A model generated the notes under the pieces. It did not search any database. It was given only the letters and a program-made list of their open reading frames with translations, and was not told the DNA's origin. A program made the translations under genes and the position numbers. Below are positions 1-7,339 of a stretch of 11,747 nt of DNA, one piece after another. Within the stretch, counting starts at the first letter, position 1; every line of letters begins with the position of its first letter. Source of the DNA: Gammaproteobacteria bacterium (GTDB lineage Bacteria; Pseudomonadota; Gammaproteobacteria; Pseudomonadales; Azotimanducaceae); assembly GCA_027295975.1 (NCBI GenBank), contig JAPUJX010000493.1, positions 1 through 11,747 of the forward strand, written 5' to 3'.

Positions 1-401
1 GAAAGCTCGAGATCGAAAAGCAGGAGCAGCGCGAAACCCGTCGCCAGGAGCAGCCACGGTAATTCGGCGCGCAGGACACTTCGCGAGAATGGCAGCGGCG
101 CGATGATTGCGGTAACCCCGAGGACCAGTCCGATGTTGGCGATGTTGGAACCGACCGCATTGCCGACGGCCAGCAGCGGAGTGCCGTGGAACGATGCCGT
201 AATGGCAACGAGAATTTCGGGCGCGGAGGTGCCTACCGAAACCACGGTCAGCCCGATGAATAATTTGGAAACGCCGAAGTTGGTGGCTATGCTGGCGGCC
301 GCGGAAAGGAACTTGTCCGCGCTCCATATCAGGAGGCTGAAGCCAACGATTATCGCGAGTAGGGGAACCCACAGGGTCATCGGGTTGGTTGAGTCTTCCA
401 T
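1..401 (-). CDS. yrbG: Calcium/sodium antiporter, YrbG/CaCA family (N-terminal part, runs off the left edge)
   Basis: Inner-membrane cation/Ca2+ exchanger of the CaCA superfamily. The 133 visible residues are very hydrophobic, with membrane segments at about residues 9-26, 45-68, 86-104 and 114-130. The first alpha-repeat hallmark is clear: VSVGTSAPEILVAI (about 54-67) followed by GNAVGSNIANIGLVLG (80-95). These supply the ion-binding acidic, Asn and Ser residues in the family. Family members are about 320-330 residues, so roughly 60% is missing, including the second alpha repeat. The start is read at 401 (MEDSTNP); an in-frame ATG at 380 is the alternative, and neither has a convincing ribosome binding site. 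The gene is divergent from mlaF, as yrbG is in E. coli. The family is certain; the physiological role is not, since E. coli YrbG has no firmly established phenotype. Confidence 0.9.
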   Translation of the reverse strand, partial: MEDSTNPMTLWVPLLAIIVGFSLLIWSADKFLSAAASIATNFGVSKLFIGLTVVSVGTSAPEILVAITASFHGTPLLAVGNAVGSNIANIGLVLGVTAIIAPLPFSRSVLRAELPWLLLATGFALLLLFDLEL

Positions 402-419
402 GGTGAACGCCAAGCACCA

Positions 420-448
420 ACTGTAGTCGCATCTGTGCGCTCAGCCAA
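420..448 (-). promoter_or_regulatory. Possible sigma70 promoter for yrbG
   Basis: On the minus strand, TTGGCT (complement of 443-448) is followed after exactly 17 nt by TACAGT (complement of 420-425). Each hexamer matches the sigma70 consensus at 4 of 6 positions. The transcript would start near 413, leaving a leader of only about a dozen bases before the ATG at 401. This is a pattern match only. Confidence 0.35.
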
Positions 449-461
449 GATGGATGGTGGG

Positions 462-470
462 TGGTATAGT
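462..470 (+). promoter_or_regulatory. Possible extended -10 promoter for the mla operon
   Basis: TGGTATAGT has an upstream TG at 462-463 and TATAGT at 465-470 (5 of 6 match to TATAAT), which is the extended -10 arrangement. No good -35 hexamer lies at the usual spacing. Transcription would begin near 477, about 22 nt before the mlaF ATG at 499. The site lies next to the -35 element proposed for divergent yrbG, so the two promoters would be back to back. Confidence 0.35.
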
Positions 471-498
471 TGGCCGGCTTGGGGTAGGCAATCGCTTC

Positions 499-1305
499 AT
501 GGATGACCCAAATCTCGTAGAGATCAAGGATCTGCACTTTCGACGTGGTGCCCGTGTCGTGTTTGACGGGCTTTCGCTCACCGTCCCTCGAGGCAAGATC
601 ACGGCCATCATGGGCCCCAGCGGCAGCGGTAAAACCACGTTGCTCAGAATAATCGGTGGGCAGATCAAGCCCGATGCGGGTGAAATCAGAGTCGCGGGCA
701 GGGATGTCGGCGGCTTGGGGCGTGCCGAGCTCTTCGAACTTCGCGAGGATATTGGCATGTTATTTCAATCCTCGGCGCTTTTTACGGATCTCACCGCCTT
801 TGAAAATGTTGCTTTCCCTTTGCGCGAGCACACCGATCTGCCGGAAGACAGCATTCGCGACCTCGTTTTGATGAAATTGAATGCCGTGGGTCTGCGTGGT
901 GCAAGGGATCTGCTCCCCAGTCAGTTGTCCGGTGGCATGGCGCGTCGAGTAGCGCTCGCTCGCGCGATAGCGTTGGATCCACAGCTATTGATGTATGACG
1001 AACCCTTTACCGGTCAGGACCCGATTGCGATGGGTGTGCTGTTGAGCCTGATCAAGAAGCTCAACGGTGCCCTCAATGCGACGAGCCTGCTGGTTTCTCA
1101 TGATATCCACGAAACCGCGAGCATTGCCGATAAGATCTACATCGTTGCCGATGGCAAGGTAGTTGGCGAAGGGCACCCGGATGTCCTGCACGATCACCCG
1201 TCGTCGCGCATCCGTCAGTTTGTCGCCGGTCGTCCGGATGGCCCCGTACCCTTCCACTACCCGGCGGATGAGTTTGTCTATGACGTGTTGGGATCTGGAC
1301 GGTAA
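499..1305 (+). CDS. mlaF: MlaF, ATPase of the Mla phospholipid ABC transporter
   Basis: Cytoplasmic ATP-binding subunit of the MlaFEDB complex in the inner membrane, which moves phospholipids between inner and outer membranes and maintains outer-membrane lipid asymmetry. All ABC landmarks are present: Walker A GPSGSGKTT (39-47), Q-loop FQ (Q90), signature LSGGMARR (143-150), Walker B LLMYDEP with catalytic E168, and switch VSHD with H201. The C-terminal DGPVPFHYPAD stretch is typical of MlaF. The length is 268 residues, against 269 in E. coli. The reading frame stays open upstream to an ATG at 454, but the ATG at 499 gives the family length and is preceded by GGGGTAGG at 481-488. It is the first gene of the mla operon; the next gene, mlaE, starts 97 nt after this stop. 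Confidence 0.96.
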   Translation: MDDPNLVEIKDLHFRRGARVVFDGLSLTVPRGKITAIMGPSGSGKTTLLRIIGGQIKPDAGEIRVAGRDVGGLGRAELFELREDIGMLFQSSALFTDLTAFENVAFPLREHTDLPEDSIRDLVLMKLNAVGLRGARDLLPSQLSGGMARRVALARAIALDPQLLMYDEPFTGQDPIAMGVLLSLIKKLNGALNATSLLVSHDIHETASIADKIYIVADGKVVGEGHPDVLHDHPSSRIRQFVAGRPDGPVPFHYPADEFVYDVLGSGR

Positions 1306-1402
1306 CCGTGCACGGGTTCTACGTTTCTTGCCTGCCAGCCGGGCGTTCAGGGTGTTGGCGTTACAACAATCCATCATTCACTGGCTGTTGGGGCATTAGC
1401 GC

Positions 1403-2185
1403 GTGATTGGTTTTCTGCGCGGCGTTGGCAACCGCTCCCTGGATCGCGTGGCGGGTGTCGGTCGCGCGACCCTCGTTTTAACGGCAGCTTTATGGAAAGT
1501 GCCCCGGCTTTCAGATGTGCCTCTGATCGTGAAGCAGATCTATAACGTCGGGGTGTTGTCGCTGGTGATCGTGGTGCTGTCCGCTTTTTGTATCGGGGCG
1601 GTGCTCGCGCTGCAGTTCCATACTCAGCTTGGCAAGTTTGGTGCCCAGGATGCGGTTGGGGTTGGGCTCGCTCTGGTGCTGTTGCGGGAACTGGGCCCCG
1701 TGGTTACCGCCTTGTTGTTCGCGGGTCGGGCCGGGTCCGCGATCACCGCGGAGATCGGGCTCATGAAGACCACCGAGCAACTGTCGAGCATGGAGATGAT
1801 GGGTGTCGATCCGCTTCATAGAATTGTCGCACCGCGCTTGTGGGCGGGCTTCGTGAGCCTGCCGCTACTGACCGCGATCTTCAATGTCGTAGCCATTTAT
1901 GGGGGAATGATCGTAGCGGTGGAGTGGATGGGAGGTGATCAGGGTCGGTTCTGGTCTGGTATTCAGGCGGAAGTGGATATCTGGGATGATATTGGCAAGG
2001 GTGTGGTGAAAAGTATTGCCTTCGCAGTGGTGGTGACCTGGATCGCCGTGTTCCAGGGTTACGATACGGAACCGACACCCGAAGGCATAGGGCTGGCGAC
2101 GACGCGAACGGTAGTTGTGTCGTCCGTCATGGTTTTAGCCATAGACTTCCTTCTGACGCTGAGTATGTACGGAGATTTTAAATAG
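1403..2185 (+). CDS. mlaE: MlaE, permease of the Mla phospholipid ABC transporter
   Basis: Inner-membrane permease (MlaE/YrbE family) that forms a dimer at the centre of the MlaFEDB complex and opens onto the MlaD ring. It is 260 residues long, as in E. coli. The most conserved block is LLRELGPVVTALLFAGRAG (93-111) followed by TAEIGLMKTTEQLSSMEMM (115-133), which holds the helix that contacts MlaF. Hydrophobic segments lie at about 48-70, 86-108, 146-172, 203-218 and 238-254. The start is GTG at 1403: an in-frame TAG at 1397-1399 excludes any longer form, and GGGG at 1390-1393 is a suitable ribosome binding site. The stop overlaps the mlaD start by one base (TAGTG), which suggests translational coupling. 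Confidence 0.96.
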   Translation: MIGFLRGVGNRSLDRVAGVGRATLVLTAALWKVPRLSDVPLIVKQIYNVGVLSLVIVVLSAFCIGAVLALQFHTQLGKFGAQDAVGVGLALVLLRELGPVVTALLFAGRAGSAITAEIGLMKTTEQLSSMEMMGVDPLHRIVAPRLWAGFVSLPLLTAIFNVVAIYGGMIVAVEWMGGDQGRFWSGIQAEVDIWDDIGKGVVKSIAFAVVVTWIAVFQGYDTEPTPEGIGLATTRTVVVSSVMVLAIDFLLTLSMYGDFK

Positions 2186-2643
2186 TGCTTATGCGGACCG
2201 TAGAAATTAGCACCGGAGCCTTTGTGCTTGCGGGAACCCTTGCTTTGATTTTTCTCGCTGTCAGGATCAGCGGGGTCAATCTAACCGCAGATCGCTCGAG
2301 TTACACCGTCATGGCCAGGTTCAACGATGTCGCAGGCTTGCAGACCCGCGCCAAGGTAAGCATCGCCGGGGTGACAGTAGGACGGGTGGCGGCCATCGAC
2401 GTCGACATGGAGTACGGGGAAGCTATTGTCAGCATGGAGTTGAAAGGGTCCGGGGGTGTCTTGAGCATGGATACCGGCGCGCAGATCCTCACCGAAGGCA
2501 TTCTGGGCGCGAGGTATATCAATCTGTTACCCGGTGCCGATGAGGAGACCCTGTCCGACGGCGACGTAATCGAAGATACCCAGGGTGCGATGGTGTTGGA
2601 AAATCTGATCGGAGATCTGGTCACACGTTTGGGGGCTTCTTGA
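2185..2643 (+). CDS. mlaD: MlaD, MCE-domain lipid-binding subunit
   Basis: Membrane-anchored periplasmic subunit. In the family it forms a homohexameric ring on MlaE, through which lipid passes to or from MlaC. One N-terminal membrane segment (about 10-29) is followed by a single MCE domain (about 38-115) with the typical FNDVAGLQTRAKVSIAGVTVGRV stretch split over 46-68 and GILGARYINLLPG at about 105-117. The C-terminal helix GAMVLENLIGDLV (about 133-145) matches the hydrophobic helix that plugs the hexamer pore in E. coli. The length is 152 residues, against about 183 in E. coli: the variable hydrophilic tail is missing, which is common in the family. GTG at 2185 is chosen because GGAGA at 2171-2175 is 9 nt upstream; ATG at 2191 in the same frame is possible. 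Confidence 0.95.
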   Translation: MLMRTVEISTGAFVLAGTLALIFLAVRISGVNLTADRSSYTVMARFNDVAGLQTRAKVSIAGVTVGRVAAIDVDMEYGEAIVSMELKGSGGVLSMDTGAQILTEGILGARYINLLPGADEETLSDGDVIEDTQGAMVLENLIGDLVTRLGAS

Positions 2644-3422
2644 TGGTCGATTTTTCGAATGGGCTGACCGGGTTCGGCTTGAAGGGATCAGCTGGATCAA
2701 ATGCATTGATCGCATTGATCGCATTGATCGCATTGATCGCGTTGATCGGATTGGTGGCAACCGCGTCCGCTGAAACGCCCTCGGCGCGAGACGTCGTGCA
2801 GAACACGTCTGATGATCTGCTGGCCCTTATCGAGGAAGCTCACGACTACGTCGAAGAGGACCCGGAGCGGTTTTTCGTGGCGGTCGAGGCACTGCTCCGT
2901 CCGGTGGTGGATTTTTCCGGTTTTTCTCGCAATGTGATGGCCGTGCACTACAAGAAGGCAACGGAGGATCAGCGGGTCAGATTCGCCGAGACGTTCAAGT
3001 GGGGATTGGTGAGAAGTTATGCGCTCGCTTTGACCGGGTTCAGCGAAGGCGAGGTGGTTCTCGTTCCGGCTGACCGCCCCCCACGTTCACCGAAGCGGGA
3101 GAGCGTAAAAATGGAGATTCACACTCGCACCGGCGAGGTGTATCCCCTGGTCTACTCCATGGCTCTGGGATCCGATAACGTATGGCGGATGCGCAACATA
3201 ATTATCAACGGAGTAAATATCGGACTCACCTATCGCAGCCAGTTCGCGAGTGCCGCGACCGACAACAAGTATGGCGGCGACCTGAATAAAGTCATCGACG
3301 CCTGGGCTAACGACGTGCAATCCAATTACGGCGAAGAAAGTACCGAAGACGGCGAAGATGGTGCCGAAGACGGCGAAGATGGTGCCGGGGCTGATACCGC
3401 CTCGGTGGGGGTTGAATCTTGA
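2643..3422 (+). CDS. mlaC: MlaC, periplasmic phospholipid carrier with repeat-built signal peptide and acidic tail
   Basis: Soluble periplasmic protein that carries phospholipid between the MlaFEDB complex and the outer-membrane MlaA-porin complex. The core at about 44-232 has family features such as YKKATEDQRVRFAETFKWGLVRSYALAL and the closing GVNIGLTYRSQF. The signal peptide is odd: ALI repeated five times (21-35) forms the hydrophobic core, with likely cleavage at ATASA/ET (after residue 43). The C terminus adds an acidic tail in which EDGEDGA occurs twice in tandem (235-248). At 259 residues it is well above the 211 of E. coli, because of both ends. ATG at 2643 is chosen because it overlaps the mlaD stop (TGATG) and follows GGGGG at 2631-2635. 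A TTG at 2679 would give a more conventional signal peptide starting MKGSAGSN. Confidence 0.93.
   Translation: MVDFSNGLTGFGLKGSAGSNALIALIALIALIALIGLVATASAETPSARDVVQNTSDDLLALIEEAHDYVEEDPERFFVAVEALLRPVVDFSGFSRNVMAVHYKKATEDQRVRFAETFKWGLVRSYALALTGFSEGEVVLVPADRPPRSPKRESVKMEIHTRTGEVYPLVYSMALGSDNVWRMRNIIINGVNIGLTYRSQFASAATDNKYGGDLNKVIDAWANDVQSNYGEESTEDGEDGAEDGEDGAGADTASVGVES
2703..2747 (+). repeat. Five 9-bp tandem repeats encoding (Ala-Leu-Ile)5 in the MlaC signal peptide
   Basis: Four perfect copies of GCATTGATC (2703-2711, 2712-2720, 2721-2729, 2730-2738) and a fifth with one change, GCGTTGATC (2739-2747), are followed by a degenerate copy GGATTGGTG (2748-2756). Each unit encodes Ala-Leu-Ile in frame, so gain or loss of a unit would lengthen or shorten the signal-peptide core by three residues without a frameshift. 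The near-identity of third codon positions points to recent slippage expansion, not to selection for the amino acids alone. Confidence 0.97.
3345..3386 (+). repeat. Perfect 21-bp tandem duplication encoding (EDGEDGA)2 in the MlaC tail
   Basis: The units at 3345-3365 and 3366-3386 are identical, starting GAAGACGGCGAAG and ending ATGGTGCC. They are in frame with mlaC and lie beyond the conserved fold. Inside each unit, GAAGACGGC and GAAGATGGT are themselves near-copies, so the tail seems to have grown by repeated short duplications. Confidence 0.95.
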
Positions 3423-3718
3423 ATGCTGACATAACTACCGGTGGATTCCACCTTCCCGACGCGATCACGTTGGCGAACATTGCGGACGTTCGCGCTATGG
3501 GTGAACAACATATAACCGAGCTGGCCGAAAGAGAAGATGCGTGTACCTTTCATCTTGCAGGGTTGGAGCAAACCAACAGCCTTGCCGTGGCGCTGCTGGT
3601 CGCCTGGTTCCGTTACGCTCATGTTCATGAAAAATCGATTGTGTACGTAGACGCTCCCCGCGATTTGCGTAACATCATCGACGTCTACGGATTGACCGAA
3701 GTTCTTCCCATCAGCTAG
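3419..3718 (+). CDS. mlaB: MlaB, STAS-domain subunit of the Mla transporter
   Basis: Small cytoplasmic STAS-domain protein that binds MlaF and supports assembly and ATPase activity of the MlaFEDB complex. It is 99 residues, against 97 in E. coli. The STAS core is recognisable at about 43-68: strand FHLAGLEQTNSLAVALLV, where T52 falls at the same position as the conserved Thr of E. coli MlaB at the start of the helix that faces MlaF. The start is read as TTG at 3419, overlapping the mlaC stop by three bases, with GGTGGGGG at about 3405-3411 at good distance. The nearest ATG (3423) is out of frame and stops at once. The stop codon lies inside the left arm of the 3715-3753 palindrome. Overall similarity is modest; position at the end of mlaFEDC makes the call firm. 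Confidence 0.9.
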   Translation: MNADITTGGFHLPDAITLANIADVRAMGEQHITELAEREDACTFHLAGLEQTNSLAVALLVAWFRYAHVHEKSIVYVDAPRDLRNIIDVYGLTEVLPIS

Positions 3719-3753
3719 TGTCCTGTTCCATAAATAATGGGACAGGACACTAG
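3715..3753 (+). repeat. 16-bp-arm inverted repeat between mlaB and ibaG
   Basis: The left arm CTAGTGTCCTGTTCCA (3715-3730) and right arm TGGGACAGGACACTAG (3738-3753) pair along all 16 positions with one G.T pair (3727 with 3741). The spacer is TAAATAA. In RNA this is a strong hairpin, but no T run follows, so it is not a standard terminator. It contains the mlaB stop (3716-3718) and an ATG (3737-3739) in frame with ibaG. The sharp A/T-rich loop, perfect arms and CTAG at both ends suggest a small dispersed element or protein-binding palindrome; this is inference. Confidence 0.9.
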
Positions 3754-3760
3754 GCGCAAG

Positions 3761-3979
3761 ATGCACAAACGGATCATCGAGAGCATTCAAGCCAACTTAG
3801 CCGGGTCTCTGGTCGAAGTGGACCTGGATGGCAACCGTGCGCTCATTACGGTCACCAGCGCACAGTTCGCAGGCAAGAGCCGCGTGCAGAAGCAGCAGCT
3901 CGTTTATGGCTGTATAGACGAATTCATCAAAGACGGTTCGCTGCATGCCGTGACCATTCGCACACTGACACCCGATTAG
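3761..3979 (+). CDS. ibaG: IbaG/YrbA, BolA-family protein
   Basis: Small BolA-type protein. Family members pair with monothiol glutaredoxins and take part in Fe-S cluster handling; E. coli IbaG is linked to acid stress. The BolA core is clear: SRVQKQQLVYGCIDEFI (about 44-60), then the conserved His in SLHAVTIRTLTP (about 60-71). It has 72 residues from ATG 3761, compared with 84 in E. coli, and lacks the usual C-terminal dozen residues. The start at 3761 aligns with the E. coli N terminus; an in-frame ATG at 3737 would add MGQDTRRK, encoded largely by the palindrome's right arm. It lies between mlaB and murA as in E. coli. Confidence 0.9.
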   Translation: MHKRIIESIQANLAGSLVEVDLDGNRALITVTSAQFAGKSRVQKQQLVYGCIDEFIKDGSLHAVTIRTLTPD

Positions 3980-3990
3980 TTTTCAACTAA

Positions 3991-5307
<1,317 letters not shown>

Positions 5308-5321
5308 AGGGGCGGCAATAA

Positions 5322-5957
5322 ATGGGTTTGACGATTGCACTCAACCGCGGACGGATTCTCGAACAATGTTTGCCGTTGCTGGAGGCGGCGGGTATCCGCC
5401 CGGTGGAAGACACCGGCGCGAGTAGAAAACTCGTATTCAAGACCATCGAAGGGGAACATCAACTCGTGATCATGCGCGGTTCCGATGTGCCGACCTATGT
5501 CGCATACGGTGCCGCGGATGTGGGCATCACGGGGAAGGATACGTTACTCGAATACCGTGGCGGCGCTGGTTTTTATGAACGGCTCGATCTCGGTTTCGGC
5601 CGATGCAGGATCATGTCGGCGGCCCCGGTTGGTGCGGAATTGCACCAGACCCCGCTCAGAGTGGCGACCAAGTTCGTCAACATTGCCGAAGAGTACTACG
5701 CCTCGCAAGGCCGTCACGTTTCAATCATTAAGCTTGCCGGGGCGATGGAACTGGCGCCGTTGATGAATCTGGCGGATTGTATCGTCGATATCGTGGATAC
5801 CGGCAACACGCTGAAAGCCAACGGATTGGAGCCTCTGGAAACCATCGCCCACATCAGCGCCCGGTTGATCGTAAATCACGCATCCATGAAAACCCGCTTC
5901 GATGAGGTACAACTGCTGATCGATCAGCTGCGGCAAAACCTCCCTGAAAATGGTTGA
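5322..5957 (+). CDS. hisG: HisG, ATP phosphoribosyltransferase, short form
   Basis: Catalyses the first step of histidine synthesis, condensing ATP with PRPP to phosphoribosyl-ATP. Its 211 residues place it in the short form, which lacks the C-terminal regulatory domain and, in the family, needs HisZ for activity and for histidine feedback; no hisZ is visible here. N-terminal [38 protein letters not shown] (51-73) and the PRPP-binding [13 protein letters not shown] (158-170) identify it. One residue departs from the family signature as I recall it: the Gly after ELAPLM is Asn (N149). The start is ATG at 5322, preceded by GAAGGGG at 5306-5312. It is followed 6 nt later by hisD. Confidence 0.96.
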   Translation: MGLTIALNRGRILEQCLPLLEAAGIRPVEDTGASRKLVFKTIEGEHQLVIMRGSDVPTYVAYGAADVGITGKDTLLEYRGGAGFYERLDLGFGRCRIMSAAPVGAELHQTPLRVATKFVNIAEEYYASQGRHVSIIKLAGAMELAPLMNLADCIVDIVDTGNTLKANGLEPLETIAHISARLIVNHASMKTRFDEVQLLIDQLRQNLPENG

Positions 5958-5963
5958 TCTGGG

Positions 5964-7301
5964 ATGATGAAGCTAAAAATTGCAAATCTGAACACGACCG
6001 ATGAGACGTTCGACGAGCGACTTGATGCGATCCTGCACTGGAATATCGAAGACGACGCCGAGGTTACCCGCATTGCTGCAGAGGTGATCCGGGAGGTCCG
6101 ATCCGAAGGCGATTCCGCGCTGCTGGGCTTGACCGCCAGGCTTGATGGGTTCGACGCTCCAGACCTGGCAGCCCTCACCTTGCGGCAAAGGGATTTTGCC
6201 TCTGCTTTCGAGAGTCTGCCGGTTTCGGAGCGCGAGGCCCTTGTGGTGGCGGGTGATCGCATCACCGACTACCACCGGCGGCAACTCGGTTCCGATTGGG
6301 AGTTTACGGATTCCGATGGGAATCGCCTGGGTCAGCGGATTACCCCCCTGGACCGGGTAGGCCTGTACGTACCAGGGGGTCAGGCAGCCTATGCGTCCAC
6401 CGTGCTGATGACGGCTTTACCTGCCAGGGTGGCCGGAGTTGGCGAAATAGTCATGACCGTGCCGACGCCAGATGGGGTGCGCAACCCGCTCGTGCTGGCG
6501 GCAGCCCATGTGGCGCGGATCGATACCGCGTTCACCATCGGTGGCGCCCAAGCGATCGGCGCATTGGCATATGGCACCGAGACCATAAAAAAAGTGGACA
6601 AAATCGTTGGCCCCGGTGGCGCCTATGTAGCGGCAGCTAAGCGCCTGGTATACGGCGACGTAGGTATCGACATGATTGCCGGCCCCAGCGAAGTTCTGGT
6701 GATTGCCGATGGTACGGCTCCCATTGAATGGGTGGTGCTGGATCTTTTTTCCCAGGCCGAACACGATGCATCCGCGCAAGCCATTTTGTTGTGTCCGGAT
6801 TCTGCCTATCTCGACTCCGTACAGGTCGCCATGGCGCGCCTGCTGCCCGAACGTCTGCGAGCGGAAACGATAAATGCGTCGTTGTCTGCCAGGGGGGCCT
6901 TGATCAAAACTCGTGATCTCACTGAGGCCATCGAGATCGCTAATCGCATTGCGCCTGAACATCTCGAGCTGGCGGTGGCCGATCCGGACGCGCTCCTCGG
7001 AGGGATACGTCACGCCGGTGCGATTTTCGTGGGCGCGCACTCCCCCGAGGTGATGGGCGACTACGTGGCTGGACCAAGCCATGTGTTGCCAACATGCGGA
7101 ACCGCTCGGTTTTCCTCTCCACTGGGCGTCGGTGATTTCCAGAAACGCAGCTCCGTCGTCCGTTTGAGCGCCCAGGGAGCACAGTCACTGGCTCGCGTCG
7201 CAGCGACCCTGGCCAATGGCGAGGGTTTAGAAGCGCATGCCCGGGCCGCCGAGTTGCGGCTGCATGGCATCGATCACAATCGCCAGGGAGACTCTGATTA
7301 A
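5964..7301 (+). CDS. hisD: HisD, histidinol dehydrogenase
   Basis: Zn-dependent, NAD-linked enzyme that oxidises L-histidinol to L-histidine in two steps, the end of the pathway begun by HisG. Its 445 residues are slightly longer than E. coli HisD (434). Zinc ligands are visible as Q264 and H267 (SQAEHD), D366 (GDY) and H425 (GLEAH). The catalytic pair E332-H333 lies in [36 protein letters not shown], split over 215-243, is the family signature region. ATG at 5964 and ATG at 5967 are both possible starts (MMKLK). The stop codon lies in the left arm of the 7285-7339 hairpin. In P. aeruginosa hisC follows hisD; here it does not. Confidence 0.97.
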   Translation: MMKLKIANLNTTDETFDERLDAILHWNIEDDAEVTRIAAEVIREVRSEGDSALLGLTARLDGFDAPDLAALTLRQRDFASAFESLPVSEREALVVAGDRITDYHRRQLGSDWEFTDSDGNRLGQRITPLDRVGLYVPGGQAAYASTVLMTALPARVAGVGEIVMTVPTPDGVRNPLVLAAAHVARIDTAFTIGGAQAIGALAYGTETIKKVDKIVGPGGAYVAAAKRLVYGDVGIDMIAGPSEVLVIADGTAPIEWVVLDLFSQAEHDASAQAILLCPDSAYLDSVQVAMARLLPERLRAETINASLSARGALIKTRDLTEAIEIANRIAPEHLELAVADPDALLGGIRHAGAIFVGAHSPEVMGDYVAGPSHVLPTCGTARFSSPLGVGDFQKRSSVVRLSAQGAQSLARVAATLANGEGLEAHARAAELRLHGIDHNRQGDSD

Positions 7302-7339
7302 TTATCGCTGAGCAATCGAGAATTAATCGGAGTCTCCCT
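7285..7339. terminator. Shared hairpin between convergent hisD and the DegS/AlgW-type gene
   Basis: The arms AGGGAGACTCTGATTAATT (7285-7303) and AATTAATCGGAGTCTCCCT (7321-7339) pair over 19 positions with a single G.T pair, around a 17-nt loop. The hisD stop TAA (7299-7301) is in the left arm and the protease stop TAG (7338-7340, minus strand) touches the right arm, so each transcript ends its reading frame within the hairpin. The outer part is GC-richer and the inner part A/T-rich. No T run follows on either strand, so efficiency as an intrinsic terminator is doubtful; a bidirectional terminator or 3'-end stabiliser is the likeliest role. Confidence 0.65.

Noticed and set aside
1163..1399. 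Plus-strand frame that runs past the mlaF stop into the mlaF-mlaE gap, suggesting a frameshifted MlaF end
   Set aside because: MlaF already has the family length and its usual DGPVPFHYPAD C-terminal region before the stop at 1305, so no frameshift needs to be assumed.
2703..2747. The tandem 9-bp repeats as a CRISPR array or iteron cluster
   Set aside because: The units are directly adjacent with no spacers, in frame in mlaC, and encode the signal-peptide core; there are no replication or cas genes.
2527..2760. Minus-strand frames with repeated peptide units (Ser-Met-Arg or Asn-Ala-Ile) over the mlaD-mlaC junction
   Set aside because: These are reverse readings of the 9-bp tandem repeat in mlaC.
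6417..7082. Open frame of 221 codons on the minus strand inside hisD
   Set aside because: Antisense shadow of a complete hisD; no motif or ribosome binding site.
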